Assembly: GCA_030067835.1 (NCBI GenBank)
Contig: CP092441.1
Span: 1,612,001 to 1,676,000, forward strand
Reading direction: 5' to 3'
DNA: 64,000 bases
Origin: Chakrabartyella piscis
Lineage (GTDB): Bacteria > Bacillota > Clostridia > Lachnospirales > Anaerotignaceae
The notes beneath the pieces were generated by a model. It ran no database searches. It was not told where the DNA came from and saw only the letters and a list, made by a program, of their open reading frames with translations. Of this stretch, positions 32,657 through 41,952 are shown in pieces (positions within the stretch are counted from its first letter, which is position 1; each line of letters opens with the position of its first letter). The position numbers were made by a program, and so were the translations under genes.

Positions 32657-33607
32657 ATGGAATTGTCCACAAAAGAAGTGGTTGCAAAAATGTTAGATGA
32701 AACAGAAAAAATTATGATAGGAAAACGAGAGCAAATCACATTGATATTGTTGTCTATTTTGTCTGGTGGTCATGTACTTTTGGAGGATATGCCTGGTCTT
32801 GGAAAAACCACATTGATTAAGACCCTTTCCATTGTATTGGGCTGTGATTTCAAAAGAATTCAATTCACACCAGATTTGCTTCCATCTGACATTGTTGGTA
32901 TGAATATATACAATCGTAAAACAGGCGAATTCCAAATGATGTATGGACCTGTTATGACCAATATTTTGTTGGCAGATGAAATCAATCGTGCAATTCCAAG
33001 AACACAATCTGCTTTGCTGGAATGTATGGAAGAACAACAAGTGACCATTGATGGCAAAACACACAAATTGCCAACACCATTTGCAGTTATGGCAACACAA
33101 AACCCTGTGGAAAGTGAAAGTACTTTCAAATTGCCAGCAGCACAAATGGATCGTTTTTTGATTCGTATTTCTCTAGGATATCCAACCATGCAAGAAGAAT
33201 TGTCTATGCTCAAAGTTTTGGGTGATGCAATTCCTTTTGATACTGTAAATCCAGTGGTTTCACCAGAATTGATTCAGGAAATGCAAAAACAAATTGAAAC
33301 CATTCATGTTGCAGATGAAGTAGCAGAGTATATGATTGCTTTGGTACAAAAAACAAGAGAAAATACCATGTTAAAAGCTGGTGCAAGTCCTAGAGCTTCC
33401 AGAGCTTTGTACAAAATGGGTAAAGCATATGCAGCAATACAAGGACGTAATTTTGTGACTCCTGATGATATCCAACACATTGCAATTCCAGTTTTGGCAC
33501 ATAGAGTGACTCTTTCTGGTGAAGCACGCATTGCAAAGAAAACAGAAGTATCTGTTATTTATGATATTTTGGAACATACACCAGTACCACAAATCAGTCA
33601 ACTTTGA
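32657..33607 (+). CDS. MoxR family AAA+ ATPase
   Basis: A 316-residue AAA+ chaperone-like ATPase. It shows Walker A EDMPGLGKTTL, Walker B LLADEINRAIPRTQSALLE, sensor 1 ATQNPVE, the arginine-finger region LPAAQMDRFLIRI, and sensor 2 GASPRASRAL. MoxR proteins work with DUF58 (VWA-like) partners to activate or assemble other proteins. AGGAGG precedes the ATG. It begins an operon with a DUF58 protein and a multi-pass membrane protein, the usual moxR-DUF58-membrane order; here no transglutaminase domain gene completes it. Confidence 0.95.
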   Translation: MELSTKEVVAKMLDETEKIMIGKREQITLILLSILSGGHVLLEDMPGLGKTTLIKTLSIVLGCDFKRIQFTPDLLPSDIVGMNIYNRKTGEFQMMYGPVMTNILLADEINRAIPRTQSALLECMEEQQVTIDGKTHKLPTPFAVMATQNPVESESTFKLPAAQMDRFLIRISLGYPTMQEELSMLKVLGDAIPFDTVNPVVSPELIQEMQKQIETIHVADEVAEYMIALVQKTRENTMLKAGASPRASRALYKMGKAYAAIQGRNFVTPDDIQHIAIPVLAHRVTLSGEARIAKKTEVSVIYDILEHTPVPQISQL

Positions 33608-33625
33608 TACAAATGAGGTATTGTT

Positions 33626-34852
33626 ATGAACAATGAAAATTATAAAGTTTCTAGTTACATTGCATCACCCATTTTTATGGGAATTGCCTTTGTGCTTTGT
33701 TGTGCTTGTGCTTATGGTGGCTATATTGTATTGAGTGGATATCTGTTTTTCTTATTTCTCTTGAGTGTGATTACCTTCTTATGGGGTCGTTTTTCTGAAC
33801 ATGGAATTTCTGTGGACATCAAAGCAGATTCTTATCATGCGTATCCAGACCAAGAAATTGCAATGGATTTTACTTTACAAAATGACAAAAGCCTACCATT
33901 GGTGTGGTTGGAATGGATTCAAGAATATCCAACCAACAACTGTTTATCCATACCAGATGATTTCGAAGTTTGTGATGTGACCAATCCACAAGCAGAAGAA
34001 GTGATGAAACCTATGTTGTGCAAACGTTTTTCGTTCATTCGTTGGTATGAAACCATAACTTGGACATCCAAATTCCAAGCCAAACAAAGAGGGGTATATC
34101 TGCCAAAACAAGTAGAAATTCATACAGGCGATGGATTTGGTCTTTGTGTACGCAAAAAGCAATTTCAACTATTGAATCCACCTATTTTTGTGATTTATCC
34201 AAAACGAATACCTGTTGCAACGAATATATTCTTTAAAAATGCTTGGAGTGCCACTACAGGTTCCCAAGGTATCATTGAAGATGTAACTGTTTTGCGTGGT
34301 ACAAGAGAGTACCAAGAACAAGATTCCTTTAAACGTATCAATTGGAGATTGGCTGCTCGTGGTGATGAATTGCGTGTCAACCAATATGAAACCATTGCGC
34401 CAAAATCTGTATATTTCTTTGTGGATACTGCCAGCTTCTTTGGTGTATCACAGGATAATGCAGAATTTGAAGATACGTTATCTGTTGTAGGTTCTTTGAT
34501 CGAAGAATTGTTTGCTATGGGTATGTCAGTTGGGGTGTATTTACCTAGTGGTACTGATGAGGAAATGCCATATACAGAAAGCACCAATTTATCGGACTGC
34601 TTGCTTTTGTTGTCCTATGCAAATTGTAATCTTCAAGATGCAAAATTCAATCAAGAACGTGTAGCAAACTTATATGCAACCCAATCAGGCAACATCTATT
34701 ATGTCTGTTATGATGGCAATACAACCAAAGCAGATTCTTTGTTTGATGATGTAGGCATTGCAACCTATTCTGTGCTTGCCTACAAAGAACCAGAAGAAAA
34801 TGATGTTTCAGAACAACAAATACACTTGCTTTCCACATTGAAAAGGATATGA
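33626..34852 (+). CDS. DUF58 domain membrane protein
   Basis: A 408-residue protein with two N-terminal membrane helices (residues ~10-55) and a cytosolic DUF58 domain containing the signature DSFKRINWRLAARGDELRVN. The domain is related to von Willebrand A folds and is the typical partner of MoxR. GAGGT precedes the ATG at 33626. Its stop overlaps the upstream-most ATG of the next gene (ATGA), consistent with coupled translation. Process unknown; wall or envelope maintenance is often proposed for such operons. Confidence 0.9.
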   Translation: MNNENYKVSSYIASPIFMGIAFVLCCACAYGGYIVLSGYLFFLFLLSVITFLWGRFSEHGISVDIKADSYHAYPDQEIAMDFTLQNDKSLPLVWLEWIQEYPTNNCLSIPDDFEVCDVTNPQAEEVMKPMLCKRFSFIRWYETITWTSKFQAKQRGVYLPKQVEIHTGDGFGLCVRKKQFQLLNPPIFVIYPKRIPVATNIFFKNAWSATTGSQGIIEDVTVLRGTREYQEQDSFKRINWRLAARGDELRVNQYETIAPKSVYFFVDTASFFGVSQDNAEFEDTLSVVGSLIEELFAMGMSVGVYLPSGTDEEMPYTESTNLSDCLLLLSYANCNLQDAKFNQERVANLYATQSGNIYYVCYDGNTTKADSLFDDVGIATYSVLAYKEPEENDVSEQQIHLLSTLKRI

Positions 34853-34854
34853 CT

Positions 34855-36198
34855 ATGAATCCAAAAATTTCATTACATTCAATATTTGCAGTTTATATCA
34901 CACAAGTAACCGCCTTATGCAATCTATATTTGTTTTTCAGTGCAACAAGAAGTGCCAACAATCCCATGATACCAATGGTTCCTTGGCTTTTCTTGGCAAT
35001 ACTCAACTTTGGGGTTGTGTATCTTTTTTTGCGTAAAGAAAGAGCATTTGCACATTTGGTGTATTTGGGTGTTTTTTGTTATGTAATTTTAACTGTGATT
35101 ATGAGTCTATTCTTCGTGAAAACCACAGGCATTATTTCTTGGTTTATCATTTGGTGTTTTCTAGCAATACCCTCAGCAATGGCATGTACTTTGAATCTAT
35201 CAGGTGTCAAACCACAAACAGTTCTTTTGTGTTGTGAATGTCCTGCAATGGGTTTGGCATTGTTGCTATTTATGGGTACAGGTGGTGTTTTTGCATTTCC
35301 AGCAGAGAATGCCATTTGTACAGGCTTTGCATTGTTATTTTCCTTTATCTCTTTGACTATGCATAAATTAGAAGGTAAAAAAGAAATCAGTGATGGTAAG
35401 AAAAAACAAGCCATTGCAACTATAATTTCCTGTTTTATTGGTTTGGGTCTATTGTCTGCTGCTTTCGTTTCCTTTGCATTGGATGGTACTGCAAAAGTAG
35501 TCAACACCACTACAAATTGGGTAATAACAGCAATCACATGGATTTTATTCCAGCTCAATCGTTTTGTAGAGTGGTTCTTTTCTTTATTTCCAACACCAGA
35601 AGCAGAGGTTTTGGAGATTTCACCACCAGAAAGTAATGGAATTGCAACAGCAGAAGAAGTGATGTTAGAAGGGGACTATTCCATTATAGGTATTATCCTG
35701 ATTGTTGCATTATGTGTGTTGATTATTTGTTTGTTGGTTTGGGTGTTGCGACGTTTTGGCAAAAACAAACTTGAGAAAACCATGAAAACATCTCGCTATC
35801 ATAGACCAAAGATAAAAGTAAAAAAGGAATCCTTTTGGCATAAAATCATCGCTTTTCTAAAGAAAAAATATGAAAATCTGAAATTTGAAATTCGATTGTT
35901 GCATATGCGAAACACACCAAAAGGTACCATGCTTATGCTGATAAAAATTGGTAAGACAAAGGGATATCACATAGAAATGGGTGAAAGTTATCGCAGTTAC
36001 CTATTGCGTTTGCAACAACATTGTATAGAATCGGATGAATCCGTTAAATCAACATTTTTTATATTGGCTGATGTTTTGGATCACACCTTATATGCACCAG
36101 AGCCAGTAAGTCATAGTTTAACCAAAAGAGATTACAAGAAAATGCGTATTGCCATAAGTCATTTGCAACCATTGAAACTAAAAAAAGATACGCAATAG
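34855..36198 (+). CDS. Multi-pass membrane protein of the MoxR operon (DUF4129-like tail)
   Basis: A 447-residue protein with roughly six to seven N-terminal membrane helices, an outside loop (about residues 240-275) and another helix near residues 280-300, followed by a cytosolic basic region. The last ~80 residues (ESYRSYLLRLQQHC, then DHTLYAPEPVSHSL) resemble the DUF4129 domain found at the end of transglutaminase-type partners of MoxR/DUF58, but the transglutaminase core is missing. ATG 34855 is used because AAAAGGA lies 7 bases upstream; ATG 34849 is too close to it. Function unknown. Confidence 0.8.
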   Translation: MNPKISLHSIFAVYITQVTALCNLYLFFSATRSANNPMIPMVPWLFLAILNFGVVYLFLRKERAFAHLVYLGVFCYVILTVIMSLFFVKTTGIISWFIIWCFLAIPSAMACTLNLSGVKPQTVLLCCECPAMGLALLLFMGTGGVFAFPAENAICTGFALLFSFISLTMHKLEGKKEISDGKKKQAIATIISCFIGLGLLSAAFVSFALDGTAKVVNTTTNWVITAITWILFQLNRFVEWFFSLFPTPEAEVLEISPPESNGIATAEEVMLEGDYSIIGIILIVALCVLIICLLVWVLRRFGKNKLEKTMKTSRYHRPKIKVKKESFWHKIIAFLKKKYENLKFEIRLLHMRNTPKGTMLMLIKIGKTKGYHIEMGESYRSYLLRLQQHCIESDESVKSTFFILADVLDHTLYAPEPVSHSLTKRDYKKMRIAISHLQPLKLKKDTQ

Positions 36199-36294
36199 GT
36201 CTGTAATTTGCAAAATCATATGGTATTCTGAGCCAATCTAGTGTATAGTAAAGATAGAACAAAATGAAACGATACTCAACAAAGAGGTTATGCA

Positions 36295-37365
36295 ATGAAT
36301 ATAAAAAAAACACTGCTTTTTCCTTTGATGGCAGCTTTGCTACTGGCGGGCTGTTCTGAAAAAAGAGAAGAAGCACAAAAACAATTGGCAATGCAAAAGG
36401 AAGAAAATCTCCATGAAGTCACCACATTTGCAATGGATACTGTGATGATGTTTCATATTTATCATGAAGATGGAGATGCTATTTTAATAGAAGTGGAACA
36501 AGAGATCAGACGTTTGGAAGCACTGTTTTCCATTACTGTTTCTGATAGCGAAATTGCACAGCTGAATGCCAATGCAGGCATACAAGCAGTTGACATTTCA
36601 CCAGATACCAATGGAATTTTAACCAGAGGTTTGGAATTTGCAAGTTTGACAGACGAAGCCTATAATATGAACATATCACCCATTGTCAGTGCTTGGGGAT
36701 TTGCAACAGATGAAGGAAATCGAGTACCTTCTTTAGAAGAACTGGAATCTGTTTTGCCATTGACAACACCTGATGGTTTGGTTTTGGAGGAAGATACAGC
36801 CTACTTGCAAGAAGCGGGTATGTCTGTAGATTTGGGTGGTATTGCAAAGGGATATACCGCTGATTTGGTGGTGGATTTGCTCCATGAAAAAGGTGTGACC
36901 AATGGTTGGGTTTCCTTAGGTGGCAATTTATCCATGTTGGGTACCAAAACAGATGGTTCTATGTGGGAATTGGCAGTCCAAAATCCAATTGATGCATCTG
37001 ATTATGTGGGTATGATATCTGCAACTGATCAATCAGTGGTTACTTCTGGTGGGTACCAACGATATTTTGAAGAAGATGGTGTCATTTATCATCATATCAT
37101 TGATGGCAAAACAGGCTATCCAGCAGATAGCGGTTTGATTTCTGTCACCATCGTCAGTGAAGATAGCACCAAAGCAGATGCACTTTCCACAGCATTGTTT
37201 GTCATGGGTCTGGAAGAAAGTTTGGATTTGTGGCGTATGGAACAAGATTTTGAAGCTATTTTTGTGACAGAAGATGGTAGAGTTGTGGCAACAGAAGGCA
37301 TTGCAGATCGTTTTGTTTTTGAAGGTAGAGATAATGATTTTGTATATGAAGTAGTAGACAAATAA
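36295..37365 (+). CDS. apbE: FAD:protein FMN transferase, lipoprotein
   Basis: Attaches FMN covalently to Thr/Ser of redox proteins outside the membrane. The 356-residue precursor has a lipoprotein signal (LLLAGC, Cys20) so it is anchored outside. ApbE motifs are present: FAMDTVMMFHIY, the SDSEIAQLNAN loop, SVDLGGIAKGYTAD, GWVSLGGNLSMLG, and HHIIDGKTGYPADSGLISVTI, including the Mg2+ site Asp/Thr near ADALSTALFVMG. AGAGG precedes the ATG. The flavinylated partner (for example an Rnf or FMN-binding-domain protein) is not in the window. The next gene is 12 bases downstream. Confidence 0.95.
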   Translation: MNIKKTLLFPLMAALLLAGCSEKREEAQKQLAMQKEENLHEVTTFAMDTVMMFHIYHEDGDAILIEVEQEIRRLEALFSITVSDSEIAQLNANAGIQAVDISPDTNGILTRGLEFASLTDEAYNMNISPIVSAWGFATDEGNRVPSLEELESVLPLTTPDGLVLEEDTAYLQEAGMSVDLGGIAKGYTADLVVDLLHEKGVTNGWVSLGGNLSMLGTKTDGSMWELAVQNPIDASDYVGMISATDQSVVTSGGYQRYFEEDGVIYHHIIDGKTGYPADSGLISVTIVSEDSTKADALSTALFVMGLEESLDLWRMEQDFEAIFVTEDGRVVATEGIADRFVFEGRDNDFVYEVVDK

Positions 37366-37377
37366 GGAGGAACTAAA

Positions 37378-37743
37378 ATGAAGAAAATGGTAGAGTATTA
37401 CAAAAATTGCGTTTTGGAAATGGATATGAAGGATGTGGCATTGTTCAAATTGTGCTTGATTTCCTTTGGTATGATGCTTGGAATTTCCCTTCCATGCACA
37501 AAGAAAAAACCAATCTTCTGGATCAGCTTAGTGTTATTCATTGGAACAGCAATTTCATTGTTTGCAGGCTTGTTTGGATTTGAATGTCCATTCTGTCCTA
37601 ATGACGAAGACGATTTCGATTATGATGATGAGTATGATGAATACGACGAAATGTATGACGAATATTTTGATGACGAAGACGATGACGATTACAACGAAGA
37701 CAGTGAAGGCTTTGTTATGAAAATCGTTGCAGAAGAAGAATAA
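37378..37743 (+). CDS. Small membrane protein with acidic C-terminal tail
   Basis: A 121-residue protein with two membrane helices (residues ~20-38 and ~45-65), a CPFC motif just after the second, and a C-terminal ~45 residues made largely of Asp, Glu and Tyr. The N-terminal part (KDVALFKLCLISFGMMLGIS, then a KKK loop) resembles small clostridial proteins that are often labelled phosphate ABC transporter permease without experimental support. AAGGAGG precedes the ATG. It lies directly after apbE and likely shares its transcript. The acidic tail may bind cations; function unknown. Confidence 0.65.
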   Translation: MKKMVEYYKNCVLEMDMKDVALFKLCLISFGMMLGISLPCTKKKPIFWISLVLFIGTAISLFAGLFGFECPFCPNDEDDFDYDDEYDEYDEMYDEYFDDEDDDDYNEDSEGFVMKIVAEEE

Positions 37744-37755
37744 TCATACGATGCT

Positions 37756-37785
37756 ATGTAGGGGTGACCATTGGTCACCCGTTTT
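37756..37785 (+). repeat. Palindromic intergenic repeat, copy F (also terminator-like)
   Basis: TATGTAGG, then arms GGGTGACC (37762-37769) and GGTCACCC (37773-37780), loop ATT, then GTTTTTATT. The T-run makes this copy a plausible terminator for the apbE transcript. Confidence 0.75.
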
Positions 37786-37870
37786 TATTGTAATTATTAC
37801 TTGAATTCACAGTGTTTTTAGTGATTGTCTGTTAAGGTTGATGAAAATTGTTATGTTCCAAAAAGAGTAA

Positions 37871-37899
37871 TTGCATAGTGGTTATAGCTGTGATAGAAT
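37871..37899 (+). promoter_or_regulatory. Probable promoter of typA
   Basis: TTGCAT (37871-37876), 17-base spacer, TAGAAT (37894-37899). It implies a leader of about 230 bases. Confidence 0.5.
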
Positions 37900-38134
37900 A
37901 CATAAGGCAACACCGCATAACTCTAGATTATAACCTTTGTGGTTTATTGTTCCGTCAGAATCAGCAAAAATACTCGACGATATTTCCGATATCGCCTCCG
38001 TTTTTTGATAATTGTGACGAAAAAATCTTCTCACAAATTTTACAACCAGTGTTATACAGTATTGCCATAAATGTGTGAAAAGAGATAATCAAATGAATGA
38101 ATGATAAATAAATGTTATATGAATGGAGTAAATT

Positions 38135-39961
38135 ATGAAGCAATCAGTTGAAAATATTAGAAATGTCGCAATCATTGCCCATGTTGACCATGGTAAAACT
38201 ACATTGGTGGATCAACTTCTTCGTCAAAGTGGTACATTCCGTACAAACCAAGTGGTACAAGAACGTGTTATGGATAGTGGTGACATTGAGCGTGAACGTG
38301 GTATTACAATTCTTTCCAAAAATACAGCAGTAAACTATGGCGATACAAAAATCAATATCATCGATACACCAGGACATGCTGACTTCGGCGGCGAAGTAGA
38401 ACGTGTACTTAAAATGGTAGATGGTGTTGTTTTGGTTGTAGATGCATTTGAAGGTCCTATGCCACAAACAAAATTCGTTTTGCGTAAAGCATTGGAACTC
38501 AATCACCCAGTAGTGGTTTGTGTCAACAAAGTGGATAGACCAGAAGCAAGACCACAAGAAGTCATTGATGAAGTTTTGGAATTGTTTATGGAATTGGATG
38601 CAAATGACGAACAATTGGATTCTCCATTTGTATTTGCTTCTGCACGTGGTGGTTTCTCTTCTTTGGACCCAGAAGCACGTGAAGGAGATATGGTTCCTTT
38701 GTTTGAAACCATCATCAACCATGTTCCATGTCCTACAGGTGACATGGATGCACCTTTGCAAGCGTTGATTTCTACAATTGACTACAGTGAATATGTAGGT
38801 CGTATTGGTATTGGTAAAATTGAAAACGGTACACTTCATGTCAACGATGAAGTAGTGGTTGTAAATATGCATGACGAAGCATCCCAAAAGAAAGTACGTA
38901 TCACAAAATTGTACTTATTTGAAGGTTTGCAACGTGTGGAAGTCAAAGAAGCAAGTGTTGGTACAATGGTAGCTCTTAGCGGTATCGAAAGCATTATGAT
39001 TGGAGATACCATCTGTTCTCCAGAAAAACCAGAACCATTGCCATTTGTTAAAATTTCTGAACCAACATTGTCCATGAATTTCTCTGTAAATGATGGTCCA
39101 TTTGCTGGTCTTGAAGGTAAATTTGTAACTTCTCGTCAAATCAGAGAAAGATTGTACAAAGAACTCAATACAGACGTTAGTTTGCGTGTAGAAGATACAG
39201 ATTCTACAGATGCTTTTAAGGTTTCTGGTCGTGGTGAATTGCATCTTTCTATCTTGATTGAAACACTTCGTCGTGAAGGTTATGAATTCTTGGTTTCCAA
39301 ACCAGAAGTTTTGTTCACAGAAGTTGATGGTGTCAAATCCGAACCTATGGAAGCAGTTACAATTGACGTTCCAGAAGAATTTGTTGGTAGTGTCATTGAA
39401 AAACTCGGTTCCAGAAAAGGTGAAATGCAAAACATGTATCCATCCAAAGGTGGTTACACTAGATTGGAATTCATCATTCCTGCTCGTGGTTTGATTGGAT
39501 ATAGAAATGAATTTATGACAGATACAAAAGGTAATGGTATCTTGAACTCCATCTTTGAAGGCTATGCTCCATACAAAGGTGAAATCCCTATGCGTGCACA
39601 AGGTTCTTTGGTTGCATTTGAAACTGGCGAAGCAATCACTTACGGTTTGTTCAACGCACAAGAACGTGGTAACTTGTTCATTGGTGCTGGTATCAAAGTA
39701 TATGAAGGTATGATCGTTGGTAGAAATGCAAGAGCAGATGATATGGATATCAATGTTTGTAAGAAAAAACAATTAACCAATACACGTTCTTCTGGCTCTG
39801 ATGATGCACTTCGTTTGGTGCCACCAATCAATATGTCTTTGGAGCAATGTATGGAATTCATCAGCGATGATGAATTGGTTGAAATTACACCACAAAACTT
39901 GCGTATGCGTAAAAAAATCTTGGATAACAACTTGAGAAGAAAATCCAGAAACAACAAGTAA
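38135..39961 (+). CDS. typA: Translational GTPase TypA/BipA
   Basis: Ribosome-associated GTPase of 608 residues related to EF-G, used under stress and in 50S assembly. G1 [14 protein letters not shown]2 ERERGITI, G3 [13 protein letters not shown]4 NKVDRPEA and G5 SARGG are present, followed by domain II, the EF-G III/V-like domains and the BipA-specific C-terminal domain ([32 protein letters not shown]). The start ATG 38135 is preceded by a GGAG at 38123-38126. Length is that of the family. A terminator follows. Confidence 0.96.
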   Translation: MKQSVENIRNVAIIAHVDHGKTTLVDQLLRQSGTFRTNQVVQERVMDSGDIERERGITILSKNTAVNYGDTKINIIDTPGHADFGGEVERVLKMVDGVVLVVDAFEGPMPQTKFVLRKALELNHPVVVCVNKVDRPEARPQEVIDEVLELFMELDANDEQLDSPFVFASARGGFSSLDPEAREGDMVPLFETIINHVPCPTGDMDAPLQALISTIDYSEYVGRIGIGKIENGTLHVNDEVVVVNMHDEASQKKVRITKLYLFEGLQRVEVKEASVGTMVALSGIESIMIGDTICSPEKPEPLPFVKISEPTLSMNFSVNDGPFAGLEGKFVTSRQIRERLYKELNTDVSLRVEDTDSTDAFKVSGRGELHLSILIETLRREGYEFLVSKPEVLFTEVDGVKSEPMEAVTIDVPEEFVGSVIEKLGSRKGEMQNMYPSKGGYTRLEFIIPARGLIGYRNEFMTDTKGNGILNSIFEGYAPYKGEIPMRAQGSLVAFETGEAITYGLFNAQERGNLFIGAGIKVYEGMIVGRNARADDMDINVCKKKQLTNTRSSGSDDALRLVPPINMSLEQCMEFISDDELVEITPQNLRMRKKILDNNLRRKSRNNK

Positions 39962-39987
39962 GTTGCAATAGAATCACAATAAATTTT

Positions 39988-40029
39988 AGCGGAGAAATGA
40001 GAGCCAAAGGTTTCCATTTGTCCGCTTTT
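39988..40029 (+). terminator. Terminator of typA
   Basis: AGCGGAGAAATG pairs with CATTTGTCCGCT (one mismatch) around a longer loop and is followed by TTTTG. Confidence 0.7.
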
Positions 40030-40099
40030 GTGTTATGATAAATGCGACACAAAAGGATAGAAAAATCAGCTATTGATTTTCAAATAGTAGGAGGCAACC

Positions 40100-41728
40100 A
40101 TGGCAGAAGAAACCAAAAAGAAAGGTTCATTTGTAAAGCAAGCTGCAATATTGGCGTTTGCTGGTCTTTTGGTGCGTTTTTTAGGTTTTGTATATCGTGT
40201 TCCTCTCACCAATATGATTGGTGATGAAGGCAATGGTATCTATAGTGCAGGGTATTATATCTATACCTTCTTATTGATTTTATCATCTGCTGGATTGCCA
40301 GCTGCCATATCAAAAATGGTTTCAGAACGTATTGCAACCAAAGAATATCGCAATGCACATAGGGTTTTCCAATCAGCAATGGTGGTTTCTGGTGGTATGG
40401 GATTGTTGTTTGCCATTATTTTGTTTGTATTTGGTCAAGAAATTGCAAACTTTGCCAACACACCAGAAAGCTATTATTGTATCTTAACATTGGCACCAAC
40501 TTTGTTTATTGTGGCAATTATGTCTGTATTTCGTGGATATTTCCAAGGTATGAATACCATGGTGCCAACTGCAATTTCCCAAATCATTGAGCAAATTTTC
40601 AATGCTTTCTTTAGTGTTTATTTGGCTTATTTATTCTTAAGCGTTGGTGTTGCTGCTGGTGAAAAAAACATCCAAATGGGTGCTGCTGGTGGTACTGCTG
40701 GTACTGGCGTTGGTGCTTTGGCTGGTTTGTTGGTGGTATTATTTTCCTATTCATTGATTCGAAAAGACATTTTGAAACGTAAAAGTAGATGCAAGCAAAA
40801 ATTTGAAGAAAGTCATATAGATGTTGCGAAAATCTTGATTCATATAGCTGTGCCAATCATTGCAGGTACAGCGGTTTTCAGTATCACCAATTTGGTGGAT
40901 ATGAATATGGTTATTGTATTATTGGAAAAAGGTGGGTATACCCATACAGAAGCAGTGTCTTTATATGGTCAGTTGTCTGGTAAGTATGTAACTCTAACCA
41001 CATTGCCAGTAGCCATTTCTACAGCACTTGCAACAGCAGTTTTGCCAAGTTTGGCATCTTCCATGAAGAAAAAAGAACGCAGTCAGGTGCGTAGAAAAAT
41101 CAAATTGACTTATCGTATTTCTATGATCATTTCCATGCCAGCAGCAGTGGGCATTGGTGTTTTGGGAACACAAATCATTGAAATGCTATTCCCATATGCA
41201 AGTGATGGCGGTATGCTTTTGACTGTTGGTGCAGCTTCTATTTTATTTTTGGCACTTTGTCAAACAGCAACAGGCATTTTACAAGGAACTGGACACATAC
41301 AAATACCAGTCATTGGTGCTATTTTAGGTGCCATTACAAAAATTGTTTTGAATTATATTTTGATTCCCATACCAGAGCTCAATGTTTTGGGTGCTATTTT
41401 GGCAACAACAGGATGCTATTTGGTTGCATCTGCATTTGATGTGACAATGGTCAGTCGTGTAACAGGTGTTCCATTTGCTTGGTTGCGTTCCTTCTTCTTG
41501 CCTTTGTTGGGTGCTTCTGCAATGGGTATTGGTGCATATGGTATTTACCATGGGTTATACTATGCATCTCAGAACAATACAATAGCAACGCTGGTGGCTA
41601 TCGTCATTGCAATGGGGATTTATGGAGTTGTTATGTTGCTCATTGGTGGCATTCGTAAAGAAGACATTTCGGTATTGCCGAAAAGCGACTTAATTATTGG
41701 TATTTTACAAAAATGCCATTTGTTATAA
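40100..41728 (+). CDS. spoVB: SpoVB/MurJ-like polysaccharide flippase (MOP superfamily)
   Basis: A 542-residue integral membrane protein with about 14 hydrophobic segments of the MATE/MOP superfamily. The N-terminus (FVKQAAILAFAGLLVRFLGFVYRVPLTNMIGDEGNGIY in outline) is the signature of the SpoVB/YtgP group, which moves lipid-linked wall or spore-cortex precursors across the membrane. AGGAGG precedes the ATG. Paralogues are usual in this group, so it could be the vegetative YtgP/MurJ rather than the sporulation-specific SpoVB; context does not decide. A strong terminator follows, isolating it from the next cassette. Confidence 0.88.
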   Translation: MAEETKKKGSFVKQAAILAFAGLLVRFLGFVYRVPLTNMIGDEGNGIYSAGYYIYTFLLILSSAGLPAAISKMVSERIATKEYRNAHRVFQSAMVVSGGMGLLFAIILFVFGQEIANFANTPESYYCILTLAPTLFIVAIMSVFRGYFQGMNTMVPTAISQIIEQIFNAFFSVYLAYLFLSVGVAAGEKNIQMGAAGGTAGTGVGALAGLLVVLFSYSLIRKDILKRKSRCKQKFEESHIDVAKILIHIAVPIIAGTAVFSITNLVDMNMVIVLLEKGGYTHTEAVSLYGQLSGKYVTLTTLPVAISTALATAVLPSLASSMKKKERSQVRRKIKLTYRISMIISMPAAVGIGVLGTQIIEMLFPYASDGGMLLTVGAASILFLALCQTATGILQGTGHIQIPVIGAILGAITKIVLNYILIPIPELNVLGAILATTGCYLVASAFDVTMVSRVTGVPFAWLRSFFLPLLGASAMGIGAYGIYHGLYYASQNNTIATLVAIVIAMGIYGVVMLLIGGIRKEDISVLPKSDLIIGILQKCHLL

Positions 41729-41736
41729 CCAGAAGT

Positions 41737-41768
41737 AGAGAATTGAGTTTATCTTGATTCTCTTTTTT
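41737..41768 (+). terminator. Terminator of the flippase gene
   Basis: An 11-bp stem (41737-41747 with 41753-41763, two G-U pairs, loop TTTAT) followed by five to six T. Confidence 0.85.
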
Positions 41769-41810
41769 ATTTCTGAACTTCACCACATTTTTCAATGATA
41801 AATTGGAAAT

Positions 41811-41838
41811 ATGTGGAATTTGTATCATAATTCCACAT
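41811..41838. promoter_or_regulatory. Inverted repeat upstream of the irrE-cyclase cassette
   Basis: Perfect 10-bp arms ATGTGGAATT (41811-41820) and AATTCCACAT (41829-41838) with an 8-base spacer. Further half-sites occur at 41783-41788 (CCACAT) and 41920-41928 (TGTGGAACT), the last just after the predicted transcription start. This looks like a regulator binding region specific to this cassette; no regulator gene is adjacent. Confidence 0.55.
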
Positions 41839-41876
41839 TAAATCTGTGTTTATTTGTTGAAAACTCTATTTTTTTG

Positions 41877-41905
41877 TTGAAAAATAACCATTGTTGACGT
41901 ACAAT
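41877..41905 (+). promoter_or_regulatory. Promoter of the irrE-cyclase-Nudix cassette
   Basis: TTGAAA (41877-41882), 17-base spacer, TACAAT (41900-41905). The -35 box lies inside the second of two direct repeats TTTGTTGAAAA (about 41853-41863 and 41873-41883). Confidence 0.6.
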
Positions 41906-41952
41906 TAAAAGATACACATTGTGGAACTGGACAAAAAGAAAGAAGTTGTGCT

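Larger units (their letters stand above)
37744..38134. other. Long intergenic region and leader upstream of typA
   Basis: 391 bases without a supported gene. It contains palindrome copy F right after the upstream stop, a promoter at 37871-37899, and then a leader of roughly 230 bases before typA. The leader starts at an AAGGCAACACCGCA motif that recurs between murB and rapZ, and contains a short hairpin CGATAT-TTCCG-ATATCG (37979-37995 region) followed by CCTCCGTTTTTT. No known riboswitch is recognised. Confidence 0.5.

Noticed and set aside
38144..39772. Long antisense frames within typA
   Set aside because: Low-complexity Cys/Phe/His/Asn translations caused by codon bias of the real gene; no start signals.
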